This document shows, in pieces, positions 25,636 to 34,587 of a stretch of 38,497 nt of DNA; position 1 is the stretch's first letter; every line of letters begins with the position of its first letter. The notes under the pieces were generated by a model that did no database searches, was not told the DNA's origin, and saw only the letters and a program-made list of their open reading frames with translations. The stretch comes from Lachnospiraceae bacterium (lineage in GTDB: Bacteria; Bacillota; Clostridia; Lachnospirales; Lachnospiraceae): the NCBI GenBank assembly GCA_017540265.1, contig JAFYBJ010000048.1:1-38497 (forward strand). The letters are read 5' to 3'. The position numbers and the translations under genes are program-made.

Positions 25636-26952
25636 TTATTCCTCGTCGTCTTTCCTTCTGTTTCCGGCATCTCTTATAAAGCTGGGGAACTGATATCCGG
25701 AGCTGCGTCTCCTGGTTGTGTTCCTTTCCGGTGTATTGAACTTGGGAATATTGGTAGTACCTATCTCGGAAGGCTTATCCTCGGATACAGGCTTTACAAA
25801 AGCATTCCTCACTTCCGACTTATTGTAGCTGTCCGTTGAAGCAGCCCTTCCGGGAACAGCCTGCCTTACTGCCGGCTTCTGTATCTCAGGCTCAGCCTGT
25901 GATACGGGCATCTCGGGAGCGGCAGGTCTCTGCGGTGCCGGTCTGTATGATCCGGGCCTGTAAGAAGGCGCTGTACTAGCCGGACGTCTTATACTGGAGA
26001 TAGGCTCATCAACTCCCGTAGCGATAAGTGTGACAGTGCAGGTATCCTGCATATCCTTATCCTCGTTCATACCCCAAATGAGATTTACGCTTTCTCCGGT
26101 AATGCTTGCAACATATTCAACAGCGGTACGCGCGTCGAACATGCTCACATTTCCCCGCATAGCCAGTATGATGTCGGTGGCATGATCAAGTGTTGTCTCA
26201 AGCAGCGGGCTTGCTACTGCCTGCTTCGCCGCATTAAGGGCCTTGTCATCACCGGTGCCTGTGCCTATGCCCATGTGCGCTATGCCTTTATCTTTCATTA
26301 CGGTGGTAACATCCGCGAAGTCGAGATTTACGACAGCCGGATTGTTTATGAGATCCGTGATACCGCTTACGGACTGCTGAAGCACCTCATCTGCCTTATG
26401 GAAGGCATCGCTTATGCTGGCATTCTTATCTATGATATCAAAAAGCTTTTCATTGGGTATGACTATCAGGGTATCTACATTTTCCTTAAGAGCCTCTATT
26501 CCCTGAAGAGCATTGTCCATGCGCTTCTTCTGTTCAAAAAGGAAAGGCTTGGTGACGACAGCCACTGTAAGAGCTCCCTGCTCTTTTGCGATCTTTGCTA
26601 TCACCGGCGCTGCTCCGGTTCCGGTTCCGCCTCCCATACCTGCCGTGACGAATACCATATCGGCACCCTGTAATGAATCGGCTATCTCATCCGCACTTTC
26701 CTCGGCTGCCTCCTGACCGATCTCCGGCTTTGCACCGGCTCCGAGTCCCTTTGTCACCTTCTCACCAAGCTGTATGAGCTTCTTTGCCTTGCAACGCTGA
26801 AGCACCTGCTTATCGGTGTTCGCTCCTATAAAATCCACATCCCTTACGCCGTCTTCGATCATGCGGTCAACAGCATTATTACCTGCGCCGCCGACACCTA
26901 CGACGATTATCTGTGCAACCCTTTCTGTTTCCGTGCTGCTAAGTTCTATCAC
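25636..26952 (-). CDS. ftsZ: Cell division protein FtsZ
   Basis: Tubulin-like GTPase that polymerises into the division ring at midcell. The 438-residue protein shows [10 protein letters not shown] at the start, the tubulin signature [10 protein letters not shown], the T7 loop NLDFADV, and a long Pro/Ala-rich linker (from about residue 320) ending in FPSFIR, the C-terminal peptide that binds FtsA/SepF-type partners. The start is GTG 26952, with AGGAGG seven bases upstream; a TTG six codons earlier overlaps the ribosome site and is rejected. The gene has its own predicted promoter and a terminator, so it may be made in excess of the upstream division genes. Confidence 0.97.
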   Translation of the reverse strand: MIELSSTETERVAQIIVVGVGGAGNNAVDRMIEDGVRDVDFIGANTDKQVLQRCKAKKLIQLGEKVTKGLGAGAKPEIGQEAAEESADEIADSLQGADMVFVTAGMGGGTGTGAAPVIAKIAKEQGALTVAVVTKPFLFEQKKRMDNALQGIEALKENVDTLIVIPNEKLFDIIDKNASISDAFHKADEVLQQSVSGITDLINNPAVVNLDFADVTTVMKDKGIAHMGIGTGTGDDKALNAAKQAVASPLLETTLDHATDIILAMRGNVSMFDARTAVEYVASITGESVNLIWGMNEDKDMQDTCTVTLIATGVDEPISSIRRPASTAPSYRPGSYRPAPQRPAAPEMPVSQAEPEIQKPAVRQAVPGRAASTDSYNKSEVRNAFVKPVSEDKPSEIGTTNIPKFNTPERNTTRRRSSGYQFPSFIRDAGNRRKDDEE

Positions 26953-26989
26953 TTTGATTCCCTCCTGCAAAATTCCCTACTACGGGATA

Positions 26990-27018
26990 ATTTTAACGTC
27001 TTTGTTTTTTTCACGCAA
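26990..27018 (-). promoter_or_regulatory. Predicted sigma-A type promoter of ftsZ
   Basis: Minus strand TTGCGT (plus-strand 27013-27018), 17-bp spacer, TAAAAT (26990-26995): 3 of 6 and 5 of 6 matches to consensus with ideal spacing. It lies in the gap between ftsQ and ftsZ, with a leader of about 30 bases to the GTG. Confidence 0.5.
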
Positions 27019-27061
27019 CCGCTTTAACGGATAAAATAAGCATTCCGGGCTTCTTGTTGAC

Positions 27062-27817
27062 TCATTCGGTCAGCGTTCCCTCTCCGTTTTTAAAATAATA
27101 TAATTCCCTTCCGCGGCTGTAATTTTCTATATGAAGAGTCCCCGATCTGCCCATAAGCTCTTCGGAAGCAAGAAGCTTTGCAGCCATCTGAACCTTTTCA
27201 TTAAGGTGATCGTCATCTCCCATGCTCACGATTATCCCCTTGCAGCAAAAGCTTATCTCATAATTGTTATTGAAACTTATGGTCTCCACTTTAAGTCCCG
27301 CAGCTTTTAGCGCCTGTGTCATGTTTAAGACTGTCTGAAATACATGTTCATTCCCCACCGGCAGGGCCTCATACATGCTGAAGCTGTCAAAGTTCAATCC
27401 TTCTACCAGGGGCAGCCCTTCCGTAGGAACATCAGACGCTTCCACCACTATGCCGTCCTTATCAAAATACATATAACGGTCCATATATTCCACATAACCC
27501 GCAACTTCCTTTTCCCTTACGCTTATCGTAATGGAATCCCGGCTGTCAGCCTTCACGCTTATGGCTTCGATAAACGGCAGATCCTTTACCTTTACACCGC
27601 CAAATCCGGCAGATAGCACCAGTGTATTATCCGCAAACCACCCTCTCTCGGTTATGTTCCTTATATCGGCAGCCGTATAGTGTACATTTCCCTCCACCCG
27701 GACATTTTTAACTGCAAAAAGCTCCGTGAGGATATAAACTCCCGCGCAGAAGGCAAGCCCGAGCACTTCAAAAAAGATTATTCTTTTTTTTGCGGCTATC
27801 CTGTATTCCTCATACAT
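27062..27817 (-). CDS. ftsQ: Cell division protein FtsQ/DivIB
   Basis: The 251-residue protein has a short cytoplasmic start, one membrane helix at about residues 13-33 (IIFFEVLGLAFCAGVYILTE), a POTRA domain (VKNVRVEGNVHYTAADIRNI...) and a C-terminal FtsQ domain. It joins FtsL and DivIC in the divisome and acts outside the membrane. The start overlaps the end of ftsW by 8 bp. Its place between ftsW and ftsZ is standard for this cluster, though murG often precedes it. Confidence 0.9.
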   Translation of the reverse strand: MYEEYRIAAKKRIIFFEVLGLAFCAGVYILTELFAVKNVRVEGNVHYTAADIRNITERGWFADNTLVLSAGFGGVKVKDLPFIEAISVKADSRDSITISVREKEVAGYVEYMDRYMYFDKDGIVVEASDVPTEGLPLVEGLNFDSFSMYEALPVGNEHVFQTVLNMTQALKAAGLKVETISFNNNYEISFCCKGIIVSMGDDDHLNEKVQMAAKLLASEELMGRSGTLHIENYSRGRELYYFKNGEGTLTE

Positions 27818-28985
27818 GACGCGTGATATTCTCCTTTACCACCAGAAATACCATTCCCAGCTCGGCAAGCAAAAACAATACCGAAGATCCGCCATAGCTT
27901 ATGAACGGTAAACCTACACCGGTATTCGGCATGAGTCCCGTAACGACCATTATGTTAAGCGATACCTGTATGGCGATATGGAACATAACTCCGAGCACCA
28001 CCATTTTGCCGTAAATATCCACAGTCCTTGCAGCTATCAGATACATGACAAATATCATGGCAAAGAATACCAGGATAAGAAGGGCTGCGCCGATAAGCCC
28101 CGTCTCTTCGCATATAACAGAAAAGATCATATCATTATGAACTTCAGGTATGGTGCCGAGCTTCTGTATGCTCCTGCCTATCCCCTTTCCGGTAAGCCCG
28201 CCCGAACCAATGGCATACAACGCCTGCAGTGGCTGGAAACCTCCGTCCCTTAAGTGAGCTTCGGGATTCAGCCATACCATTATTCGCCTTGTCCTGTAAC
28301 CTATATCCGCGGAATACTCCATCTGTGAAACACGGCTTAAATACCAGGTAAGTAGCACAGCTACAATGCCAGCAAGCGCAGCATGAACCTTTATATCCTT
28401 TATTGTTACAAAGATCATAAGCATGGTTATGCCCATGATGATGATGGCGCTGGAAAGATTATCCGTGATAACATATACCAACCCCGCCAGTATAAGCGGC
28501 GGCACAAAAAGCGTAAGATAACCTTTAAATCTTCCCACCCTTCCCAGAATAGGATAATCCGCCACCATTCCCGCCAGATATATTATCACCGCTATCTTTA
28601 CAAACTCCGCAGGCTGCACCGATATTGACGTACCGGGTATCTTATACCATCTGATGGCGCCGTTAACACTTATACCGAAAAACTTAAGCATGATAACGGA
28701 AACCGCAGCAGCCATAAGAAGCAGTATCCTGAACTTATTTGAACCGATAAACTCAAACATCCATTTTCCGGCCGGAGTAAGAAAGATCATTATAACAATG
28801 ATGCCCGCAAATTCAGCGATCAGCTGGGTACGAAGATAATGAAAAGTATCTGCGGACTCCGCACCTCCGTTATAGGCACTTGATGAGAATATCATAAACA
28901 GGCCCCAGATAAGAAGCCCAAGTGTGATCAGGGCCAGGGACAGCATTAAAGATATATCACGTTTTTTTACCGGACTCTTACTCAA
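27810..28985 (-). CDS. ftsW: FtsW/RodA/SpoVE family peptidoglycan polymerase (FtsW)
   Basis: SEDS-family glycosyltransferase that polymerises septal peptidoglycan from lipid II with its partner PBP. About ten membrane helices are visible. The conserved loop with GLTGKGIGRSIQKLGTIPEVHNDMIFSVICEETG and the C-terminal GLMPNTGVGLPFISYGGSS are the family signatures. The start is TTG 28985, overlapping the murD stop by 8 bp; ATG 28946 would remove the cytoplasmic tail and is less likely. Next to the division PBP gene, it is more likely the vegetative FtsW than the sporulation SpoVE. Confidence 0.93.
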   Translation of the reverse strand: MSKSPVKKRDISLMLSLALITLGLLIWGLFMIFSSSAYNGGAESADTFHYLRTQLIAEFAGIIVIMIFLTPAGKWMFEFIGSNKFRILLLMAAAVSVIMLKFFGISVNGAIRWYKIPGTSISVQPAEFVKIAVIIYLAGMVADYPILGRVGRFKGYLTLFVPPLILAGLVYVITDNLSSAIIIMGITMLMIFVTIKDIKVHAALAGIVAVLLTWYLSRVSQMEYSADIGYRTRRIMVWLNPEAHLRDGGFQPLQALYAIGSGGLTGKGIGRSIQKLGTIPEVHNDMIFSVICEETGLIGAALLILVFFAMIFVMYLIAARTVDIYGKMVVLGVMFHIAIQVSLNIMVVTGLMPNTGVGLPFISYGGSSVLFLLAELGMVFLVVKENITRHV

Positions 28986-30360
28986 GACCTCTTACATACT
29001 CCTTAAACTGTCTGCCTCTTTCTTCATAGTTCTTAAACATATCCCAGCTTGCGCAGGCAGGAGACAGAAGCACCGCATCTCCCTCTTTGGAAAGAGAAGC
29101 CGATATCTTAACAGCCTCTTTAAGACTCTCCGCCCTGTAAACAGCATCAAACCCGTGAGACCTTGCACATTCCTCGATCTTATCAGCGGTTGCTCCTATA
29201 AGAACAAGAGCCTTTACATGTCCGTCAAAGGATTCTATCCACTCATCATAGGTACTCTGTTTGTCATAACCTCCGCCTATGACCACTGTAGGCCTGTCCA
29301 TGGCTTCGACCGCTTTTATCGCCGCATCGGGATTTGTCCCCTTGGAATCATTAAAGTATTCAACGCCCTTATGATCACGAACAAATTCTATACGATGCTC
29401 CACTGCATTAAATTCCCTGACCGTGGCTATCACTTCTTCCATGGGAACACCTATGCTCTCGGTCATGGCCATGGCTGCCATGACATTTTCCGCATTATGC
29501 TTTCCCTTAAGTTTCATCTCTTTTACATTCATAAGGGACTTAACTTCCCCGTTATAAGCCCTGCATATCATATCACCGTCAAGAAAATACCCGTCCTTAA
29601 GCTTTTCCGTCCCGGAAAAGAATATGACGGAACTTTTACATCTGCTTCCGAATTCCTTTGTATACGGATCGTCATAATTAAGAACGCATACATCCTCCGC
29701 ACTCTGGCGTTCCGTTATCCTTTCCTTGCAGGCAATATAATTTTCCATTGTATGATGTCTGTTTAAATGATCCGGGGTTATATTAAGTATGGCGCACACC
29801 TGCGGATGAAAAAGATCCGTGCTCTCAAGCTGAAAGCTTGATATCTCTGCGACAGTCACATCCCCGTCTTTTGTAAATGCGGCGGCATCGGTATAGGGAT
29901 CACCTATATTTCCTACGACAAATGACTTTCCGAAATGATCCGCGCATATCTTTCCCGTAAGAGCTGTGGTCGTTGTCTTTCCGTTTGTTCCGGTAATAGC
30001 TATAAGCCTTCCCTTTGCACAGGTATAGGCAAGCTCTATCTCCCCGCTTATCTTTACACCCTTAGCTTTAAGCTTTTCCGCAAAAGGCGTATCAAGCGGA
30101 ACTCCCGGGCTGAAAACCACGATCTCAAAAGAGCTTATCTCTTCATCGGAAGGGAGCCCCCCTGTAAACACGGTAACGCTTTCTTTTATGCCGTAGGGGA
30201 CAAGCGCTTTACGCAGTCTCTCTCCTGCCGCATCCGCATCAAAGTTTTCCCCTTCATCATATACAAAAGGCAATGCGCCTTCATGTTCAAGCAGGGCCGC
30301 TGCCGCGATACCGCTTTTTCCGGCACCTATGACTGCTATCTTTTTTCCTCTGTAATCCAT
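28978..30360 (-). CDS. murD: UDP-N-acetylmuramoyl-L-alanine:D-glutamate ligase
   Basis: Adds D-glutamate to UDP-MurNAc-L-alanine in the cytoplasm, ATP-dependent. The 460-residue protein has an N-terminal Rossmann-type domain (KKIAVIGAGKSGIAAA), the ATP loop GTNGKTTTT, NITPDHLNRH, and the C-terminal ligase domain with SKGTNPDAAIKAVEA. ATG 30360 is chosen (MDYRGKK), with GGAGG seven bases upstream. It is the only Mur ligase in the window. Confidence 0.96.
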   Translation of the reverse strand: MDYRGKKIAVIGAGKSGIAAAALLEHEGALPFVYDEGENFDADAAGERLRKALVPYGIKESVTVFTGGLPSDEEISSFEIVVFSPGVPLDTPFAEKLKAKGVKISGEIELAYTCAKGRLIAITGTNGKTTTTALTGKICADHFGKSFVVGNIGDPYTDAAAFTKDGDVTVAEISSFQLESTDLFHPQVCAILNITPDHLNRHHTMENYIACKERITERQSAEDVCVLNYDDPYTKEFGSRCKSSVIFFSGTEKLKDGYFLDGDMICRAYNGEVKSLMNVKEMKLKGKHNAENVMAAMAMTESIGVPMEEVIATVREFNAVEHRIEFVRDHKGVEYFNDSKGTNPDAAIKAVEAMDRPTVVIGGGYDKQSTYDEWIESFDGHVKALVLIGATADKIEECARSHGFDAVYRAESLKEAVKISASLSKEGDAVLLSPACASWDMFKNYEERGRQFKEYVRGLE

Positions 30361-30386
30361 GATCTTTCCTCCGGTCATTATCCCGA

Positions 30387-32534
30387 TCATTCTCCGGCCC
30401 GTTCTATAAGAGGGCCCGCTTCATCAGCCGATAACGAAGCATTTCCGGATACCGCCTCATCCTCCGATACGGAGTCCTGTGATACCGACGGATAGAGTGA
30501 CGCCGTATCGGGTATATCCTGCTCGGCTCTTTCCTCATCGCTTATTATCTCCGTCTTCGGCACGTGCATATAAGGAAGCACTTCATTCAGTATGTCCCTG
30601 CATAACAGACAGGCATAGCGCGTTCCGTATTCCTGGGAAGAAGTATTTGGCCTGTCTATTACCACATATATGGCTATCTGCGGATCGTCTGCCGGCGCAA
30701 AGCCCATAAAGGATACGGTATAGTCCACCTTTCCCTTACCTGAATACTCCGCCGTACCTGTCTTACCGCCTATCCGGTATCCTGCAGGTTTTGCCCTGGT
30801 ACCTGTACCTTCATCAACAACACCGATACAGTATTCTATCATCTGCTTTGATACTTCTTCGCTTATGACCCTGCGCACCACTTCCGGCTTTATGGTTTTC
30901 ACAACATTACCACCCTGATCCTCAAGACGGCTCACCACGTGCGGTTTATAAAGAGTCCCGCCGTTTACAATACTCGAAAAAGCATTGACTGTCTCTATCA
31001 TGGTCACGTTATAACCCTGACCGAAGGTTGATGTCATAAGCTCTGTTGTTCCCATCGTCCTTTCGTTAAAGACAAGCGAGCTCGTGACCATCTCACCCTC
31101 AAGATCTATATTCGTCTTTAAACCGAAGCCGAAATTCCTGCTGTATTTCAGAAAGTCCTCTTTACCTATCTTCTGGCCCATTTTCATAAGAGCCACGTTG
31201 CAGGATTTTTCAAGCGCCTGCTTCACGGTAAGAGTACCGTCGCCGTATCTGTTGTGGCAGTGGATCGTTACGGCACGAGCTCCTTCACCGAAGGTAAGAT
31301 GACCTCCGCATTCGTATATGTCACTGTCATGTACAGCCCCCGTATCAAGGCCTGCAGCCAGGGTAAAGGTCTTACCTACGCTTCCCGGCTCATAAGACTG
31401 CTGGGTACAGAAATTCTTCCAGAGTTCAGCGGATACCGCATCATCTATTGCCTCATTTTCCGAGAGCGAATATTCTTCCGCAGCTGCTGCCCTCATCGAG
31501 CTTACGGTGGCATCATCGTACATGGAAAGATCCTTGGGATTATTCGGATCATAGTATGGATAACTTGCCATGGCTATGATCTCACCCGTATTAACATTCT
31601 CAATGATCACACCGGTATTTTCAGAACCCGGCTCCCCTTCTCTGAATTCATTTGCGTGCTCCTCGTTGTATTTTCTTATCTTATCCTCACACACTTTCTG
31701 TATGTAAGAATCTATCGAAGTCACCAGATTGTATCCGTCCACCGCGGATATCACTGTTCTTTCAAGAGCATTATCATCCGTGAGATAACCGTATTCCCTT
31801 CCGTTCCTGCCGGTCAGCTCATCATCATAAAAACCTTCAAGGCCGTAACGCCCCTTTGAATCACTCACATATCCGAGAACATCTCCCGCAAGAGCTCCTG
31901 CAGGATAAACTCTTTTATAGTAACTTTCAAAAGATACCGCAGAATCATTTATAAGACTCTTCTTATCAAGCCCGCCTTCATTTTCAGATGCCGATCTGCG
32001 CAGTTCCTTATTCTTATTTTTTATTCCTTCCTCATAGGATATCTTTTCGTTATAGCTCACCTCACGCTTTATCACCTTATACTGATCGGTGGGATTTTCA
32101 TTTATATAATCCCTGAGATATTTTTTATCAAGATCAAATTTATCAGCTATCTCGGTGATCGTAGCATCCATATTGCCGTTCTTTTTTTCGCCTTCAAGAA
32201 CAAGCTTTGAATCAAGTATCAGTTTATATACCTTTTCCGACTGGGCGAGCACAGCGCCGTTCCTGTCAAGTATGGCACCTCTTTTATATGGTATTTCAGT
32301 GGAAGAATACTGCTGCTGAGAAAGAACCTGCATCTTATAATCATCGCCCTTTTCGATCATTATCGAGCCGACTTTGACAATAAGAATAATAAAAAGGACA
32401 GCGAACACTGTAACCAAAAAGCCTGCCCTTCCGTTTACCCTTTTAGAGAATTTTCCCGGATCCACACGATGCGAACCCGCCAGTTTTTTCAGATTTAAGA
32501 GGAAATGCTCCTCTCCTTTTCTTCTTTCAGCCAT
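30387..32534 (-). CDS. ftsI: Division-type penicillin-binding protein (class B, FtsI/SpoVD/PBP2B type)
   Basis: Transpeptidase that cross-links septal peptidoglycan, partner of FtsW. The 715-residue protein has a cytoplasmic start, one membrane helix at about residues 36-58, a pedestal domain with IPYKRGAILDRNGAVLAQS, and the catalytic domain with Ser385 in SVGK, SCN at 444-446 and KTGT at 591-594. No PASTA domain follows; the tail is rich in Ser, Asp and Glu. The position after ftsL is that of the division PBP. Sequence does not separate FtsI from SpoVD, but the absence of other sporulation genes here favours FtsI. A weak ribosome site precedes the ATG. Confidence 0.93.
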   Translation of the reverse strand: MAERRKGEEHFLLNLKKLAGSHRVDPGKFSKRVNGRAGFLVTVFAVLFIILIVKVGSIMIEKGDDYKMQVLSQQQYSSTEIPYKRGAILDRNGAVLAQSEKVYKLILDSKLVLEGEKKNGNMDATITEIADKFDLDKKYLRDYINENPTDQYKVIKREVSYNEKISYEEGIKNKNKELRRSASENEGGLDKKSLINDSAVSFESYYKRVYPAGALAGDVLGYVSDSKGRYGLEGFYDDELTGRNGREYGYLTDDNALERTVISAVDGYNLVTSIDSYIQKVCEDKIRKYNEEHANEFREGEPGSENTGVIIENVNTGEIIAMASYPYYDPNNPKDLSMYDDATVSSMRAAAAEEYSLSENEAIDDAVSAELWKNFCTQQSYEPGSVGKTFTLAAGLDTGAVHDSDIYECGGHLTFGEGARAVTIHCHNRYGDGTLTVKQALEKSCNVALMKMGQKIGKEDFLKYSRNFGFGLKTNIDLEGEMVTSSLVFNERTMGTTELMTSTFGQGYNVTMIETVNAFSSIVNGGTLYKPHVVSRLEDQGGNVVKTIKPEVVRRVISEEVSKQMIEYCIGVVDEGTGTRAKPAGYRIGGKTGTAEYSGKGKVDYTVSFMGFAPADDPQIAIYVVIDRPNTSSQEYGTRYACLLCRDILNEVLPYMHVPKTEIISDEERAEQDIPDTASLYPSVSQDSVSEDEAVSGNASLSADEAGPLIERAGE

Positions 32535-32567
32535 ATTCTTTTATATTTTCATATCACTGACCCGATA

Positions 32568-32975
32568 TCACCTGATATCTGCATACTGCTCCACATAATC
32601 GTTTACATCGGACGTGTATCCGGCAACCTGTCCTTCGCCGGGAAGTTTCATTCCAAACTCCTCAATAGCAAGGCGGCGTATCTCTTCCATGTTTACACTG
32701 TTCTCGATCGCCTCTTCTGCATTGTCATTCCTGTCTTTTAAATTCTTATATTCTGTCTGCAGTGCAAAATATTCTTCTCTGAGTACTGCCGTATCCGCCA
32801 TCAGATCGATGGAGTACACGAATCCTCCCATAAGTACGCCGGCCATGGACAGAGCAAGCAGCCATGTAAATGCATTAAGCCTTAAGCGCCTTCTCTCTTT
32901 GCGCCTGTTTTCCCATATAGGATGTATCTCTTCTTTCCGCTTCCGTGCAGCACTTCCGTAAACGTATCCTTCCAT
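32568..32975 (-). CDS. ftsL: Cell division protein FtsL-like
   Basis: The 135-residue protein has a basic cytoplasmic N-terminus (RKERRRLRLNAF), one membrane helix at about residues 36-57 and a coiled coil from about 60 to 105 (TAVLREEYFALQTEYKNLKDRN). This is the DivIC/FtsL layout, and the place between rsmH and the division PBP gene is diagnostic. It would pair with DivIC and FtsQ. Sequence conservation in this family is low, so the call rests mostly on layout and context. GGGGG lies before the ATG. Confidence 0.85.
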   Translation of the reverse strand: MEGYVYGSAARKRKEEIHPIWENRRKERRRLRLNAFTWLLALSMAGVLMGGFVYSIDLMADTAVLREEYFALQTEYKNLKDRNDNAEEAIENSVNMEEIRRLAIEEFGMKLPGEGQVAGYTSDVNDYVEQYADIR

Positions 32976-32986
32976 TGTTCCCCCTG

Positions 32987-33937
32987 TTATACCGGATCGT
33001 TATCCGTTTTTTCAAATATTCTTAATTTTGCGGGCTTCGCCCTTTTATTCATCTTCAGTTCTTCTTCGCCGGCCGTTACGGGATGCCTTGTTATGACCTT
33101 TCCCTTCGATACTTTCCCGCATACACATACAGGAAATCCCGGAGGACAGATGCAGGGCGATTCAGCTGCCCTGAAGGCATTCTTTACTATCCTGTCTTCC
33201 AGCGACTGAAAGCTTATTATCAAAAGCCTTCCGCCGGGTTTTAAGAAATCTATAAAACCCTCTATGGAGTTTTCAAGCACTTCCAGCTCTCTGTTGCACT
33301 CTATCCTTATGGCCTGGAAAACACGCTTTGAAGGATGACCTCCCAAAGCCTGCATCTTAGCCGGGATCGAAGCCCTTATTATCTCATTTAACTCAAAGGT
33401 ACTCTTTACCGGACCCGAAGCTCTTTTCTTTAAGATATTCTCCGCTATCTTCGATGCGAATCTCTCTTCGCCGTATTCTTTGAATATCCTTGTTAATTCT
33501 TCCCTGCTGTATTCATTTACAACGGTATATGCACTCAGGTTCCCGTCACGATCCATTCTCATATCGAGAGGCGCATCATCATTATATGAAAAACCTCTCT
33601 CAGGATTATCCAGCTGATAGGAACTCACCCCTATGTCGAGAAGTATGCCGTCTGCGCCTTCTATCCCGCGTTCTTTAAGTACCGCCACGGCATTTTCATA
33701 ATTGCCTCTGATCAGAGTAACCTTACTGCCAAAAACCGAAAGCCTTTCTCCGGAAGCCTTAAGCGCATCCGCATCCTGATCGAAGCAAAAGAGCCTTCCT
33801 GTATCGGATAACTGCTTTGCTATCCCTTCCGAATGACCGCCGCCGCCTGTTGTGCCGTCGACATATATGCCATCCGGCTTTACCTGCAGACCTTCCATCA
33901 CCTCATTAAAAAGTACGGGTATATGCTTAAATTCCAT
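32987..33937 (-). CDS. rsmH: 16S rRNA (cytosine(1402)-N(4))-methyltransferase
   Basis: Methylates N4 of C1402 in 16S rRNA. The 316-residue protein has the SAM motif DGTTGGGGHS, the LLDIGVSSYQLDNPERGFSYNDDAPLDMRM block and, near the C-terminus, PGGRLLIISFQSLEDRIVKNAF, all typical of RsmH/MraW. It follows mraZ by 5 bp with only a weak ribosome site, so translation is likely coupled. Confidence 0.98.
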   Translation of the reverse strand: MEFKHIPVLFNEVMEGLQVKPDGIYVDGTTGGGGHSEGIAKQLSDTGRLFCFDQDADALKASGERLSVFGSKVTLIRGNYENAVAVLKERGIEGADGILLDIGVSSYQLDNPERGFSYNDDAPLDMRMDRDGNLSAYTVVNEYSREELTRIFKEYGEERFASKIAENILKKRASGPVKSTFELNEIIRASIPAKMQALGGHPSKRVFQAIRIECNRELEVLENSIEGFIDFLKPGGRLLIISFQSLEDRIVKNAFRAAESPCICPPGFPVCVCGKVSKGKVITRHPVTAGEEELKMNKRAKPAKLRIFEKTDNDPV

Positions 33938-33942
33938 AGCGC

Positions 33943-34380
33943 TTAAAACGAAATATCAATGCCTTCATTCATTTCTTCAGCAAGCGATTCCAGATCTTCC
34001 GGAGCATCTCCCTGCTCCTCGTATTTTTCTTTATCCCAGATCTCTATCCTGTTTATCATCCCGCAAAAGACCACATCCTTTGACAGGGATGCATATTTTC
34101 TCAGGCTTGCCGGCAGTAATATCCTGCCCTGCTTATCCGTCTCCCCGTCAACAGCCGATGCGGAAAAATGCATCTGGAAACGGCGGGTCTTTTTATCAAG
34201 AACAGACATGCTGCGGAGCCCGTACTCAAGCTTATTCCAGGCCTTTGCATCAAGTATCCACAGACACTCATCCATGCCTTTGGTGATCACAAAACCTTCC
34301 CCCAGTTCTTCCCTGAACTTCTGCGGGATTATGATCCTGCCCTTTTCGTCTATGCTATGGCTGTAATCACCCTTGTACAA
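33943..34380 (-). CDS. mraZ: Transcriptional regulator MraZ
   Basis: DNA-binding protein of the SpoVT/AbrB fold that represses its own division operon. The 145-residue protein has two copies of the family half-site: DEKGRIIIPQKFREEL (about residues 11-26) and DKQGRILLPASLRKYA (about 82-97). The start is a TTG at 34380 (MYKGDYSHSIDEKGR), matching the conserved N-terminus, with AGGGTG about 7 bases upstream. Its likely binding boxes lie directly in front (34388-34432). Confidence 0.97.
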   Translation of the reverse strand: MYKGDYSHSIDEKGRIIIPQKFREELGEGFVITKGMDECLWILDAKAWNKLEYGLRSMSVLDKKTRRFQMHFSASAVDGETDKQGRILLPASLRKYASLSKDVVFCGMINRIEIWDKEKYEEQGDAPEDLESLAEEMNEGIDISF

Positions 34381-34387
34381 ATTATTT

Positions 34388-34432
34388 CACCCTTTTTCAC
34401 CACACAGTGGGTAATTTCCCCACCTGTCACCA
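34388..34432 (-). promoter_or_regulatory. MraZ-box-like direct repeats in front of mraZ
   Basis: On the minus strand TGGTG, TGGGG, TGGTG and GGGTG occur at phases 0, 10, 30 and 40 (plus-strand 34428-34432, 34418-34422, 34398-34402 and 34388-34392); phase 20 holds the reverse motif ACCCA. Known MraZ sites are TGGGN-type repeats spaced by one helical turn. They lie just after the predicted -10, at the transcription start, fitting self-repression. Confidence 0.65.
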
Positions 34433-34440
34433 CAAAACTT

Positions 34441-34469
34441 ATTTTAACCACCCTTTTGCCTTTTTACAA
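34441..34469 (-). promoter_or_regulatory. Predicted promoter of the mraZ division operon
   Basis: Minus strand TTGTAA (plus-strand 34464-34469), 17-bp spacer, TAAAAT (34441-34446): good matches to sigma-A consensus. Transcription would start near 34434, at the edge of the MraZ-box repeats, giving a leader of about 55 bases. Confidence 0.6.
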
Positions 34470-34490
34470 GCAGAATTTTTTAATTTGCAC

Positions 34491-34515
34491 AAAAAAATAA
34501 GGCCTGAGCCTTATT
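34491..34515 (-). terminator. Terminator after lgt
   Basis: On the minus strand aataaggc-tcag-gccttatt forms a perfect 8-bp stem with a 4-base loop and runs into seven T residues. It separates the ychF-lgt transcript from the mraZ operon promoter. Confidence 0.85.
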
Positions 34516-34527
34516 CTTTAGCAATGT

Positions 34528-34573
34528 TTAACAATATCTAGTGCCAGCAGAAATCCGTTAACAATATCTTGTG
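34528..34573. repeat. Pair of NrdR-box-like direct repeats
   Basis: ttaacaatatctagtg (34528-34543) and ttaacaatatcttgtg (34558-34573) differ at one base and are 30 bp apart. On the minus strand they read CACTAGATATTGTTAA and CACAAGATATTGTTAA, close to the NrdR box consensus CwAtATaTwG. Tandem boxes about three helical turns apart are how NrdR sites are usually arranged, although 31-32 bp is more common than 30. No nrd gene is in the window. They lie between the lgt stop and its terminator. Confidence 0.5.
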
Positions 34574-34587
34574 AAAAGCTTTCCTTT

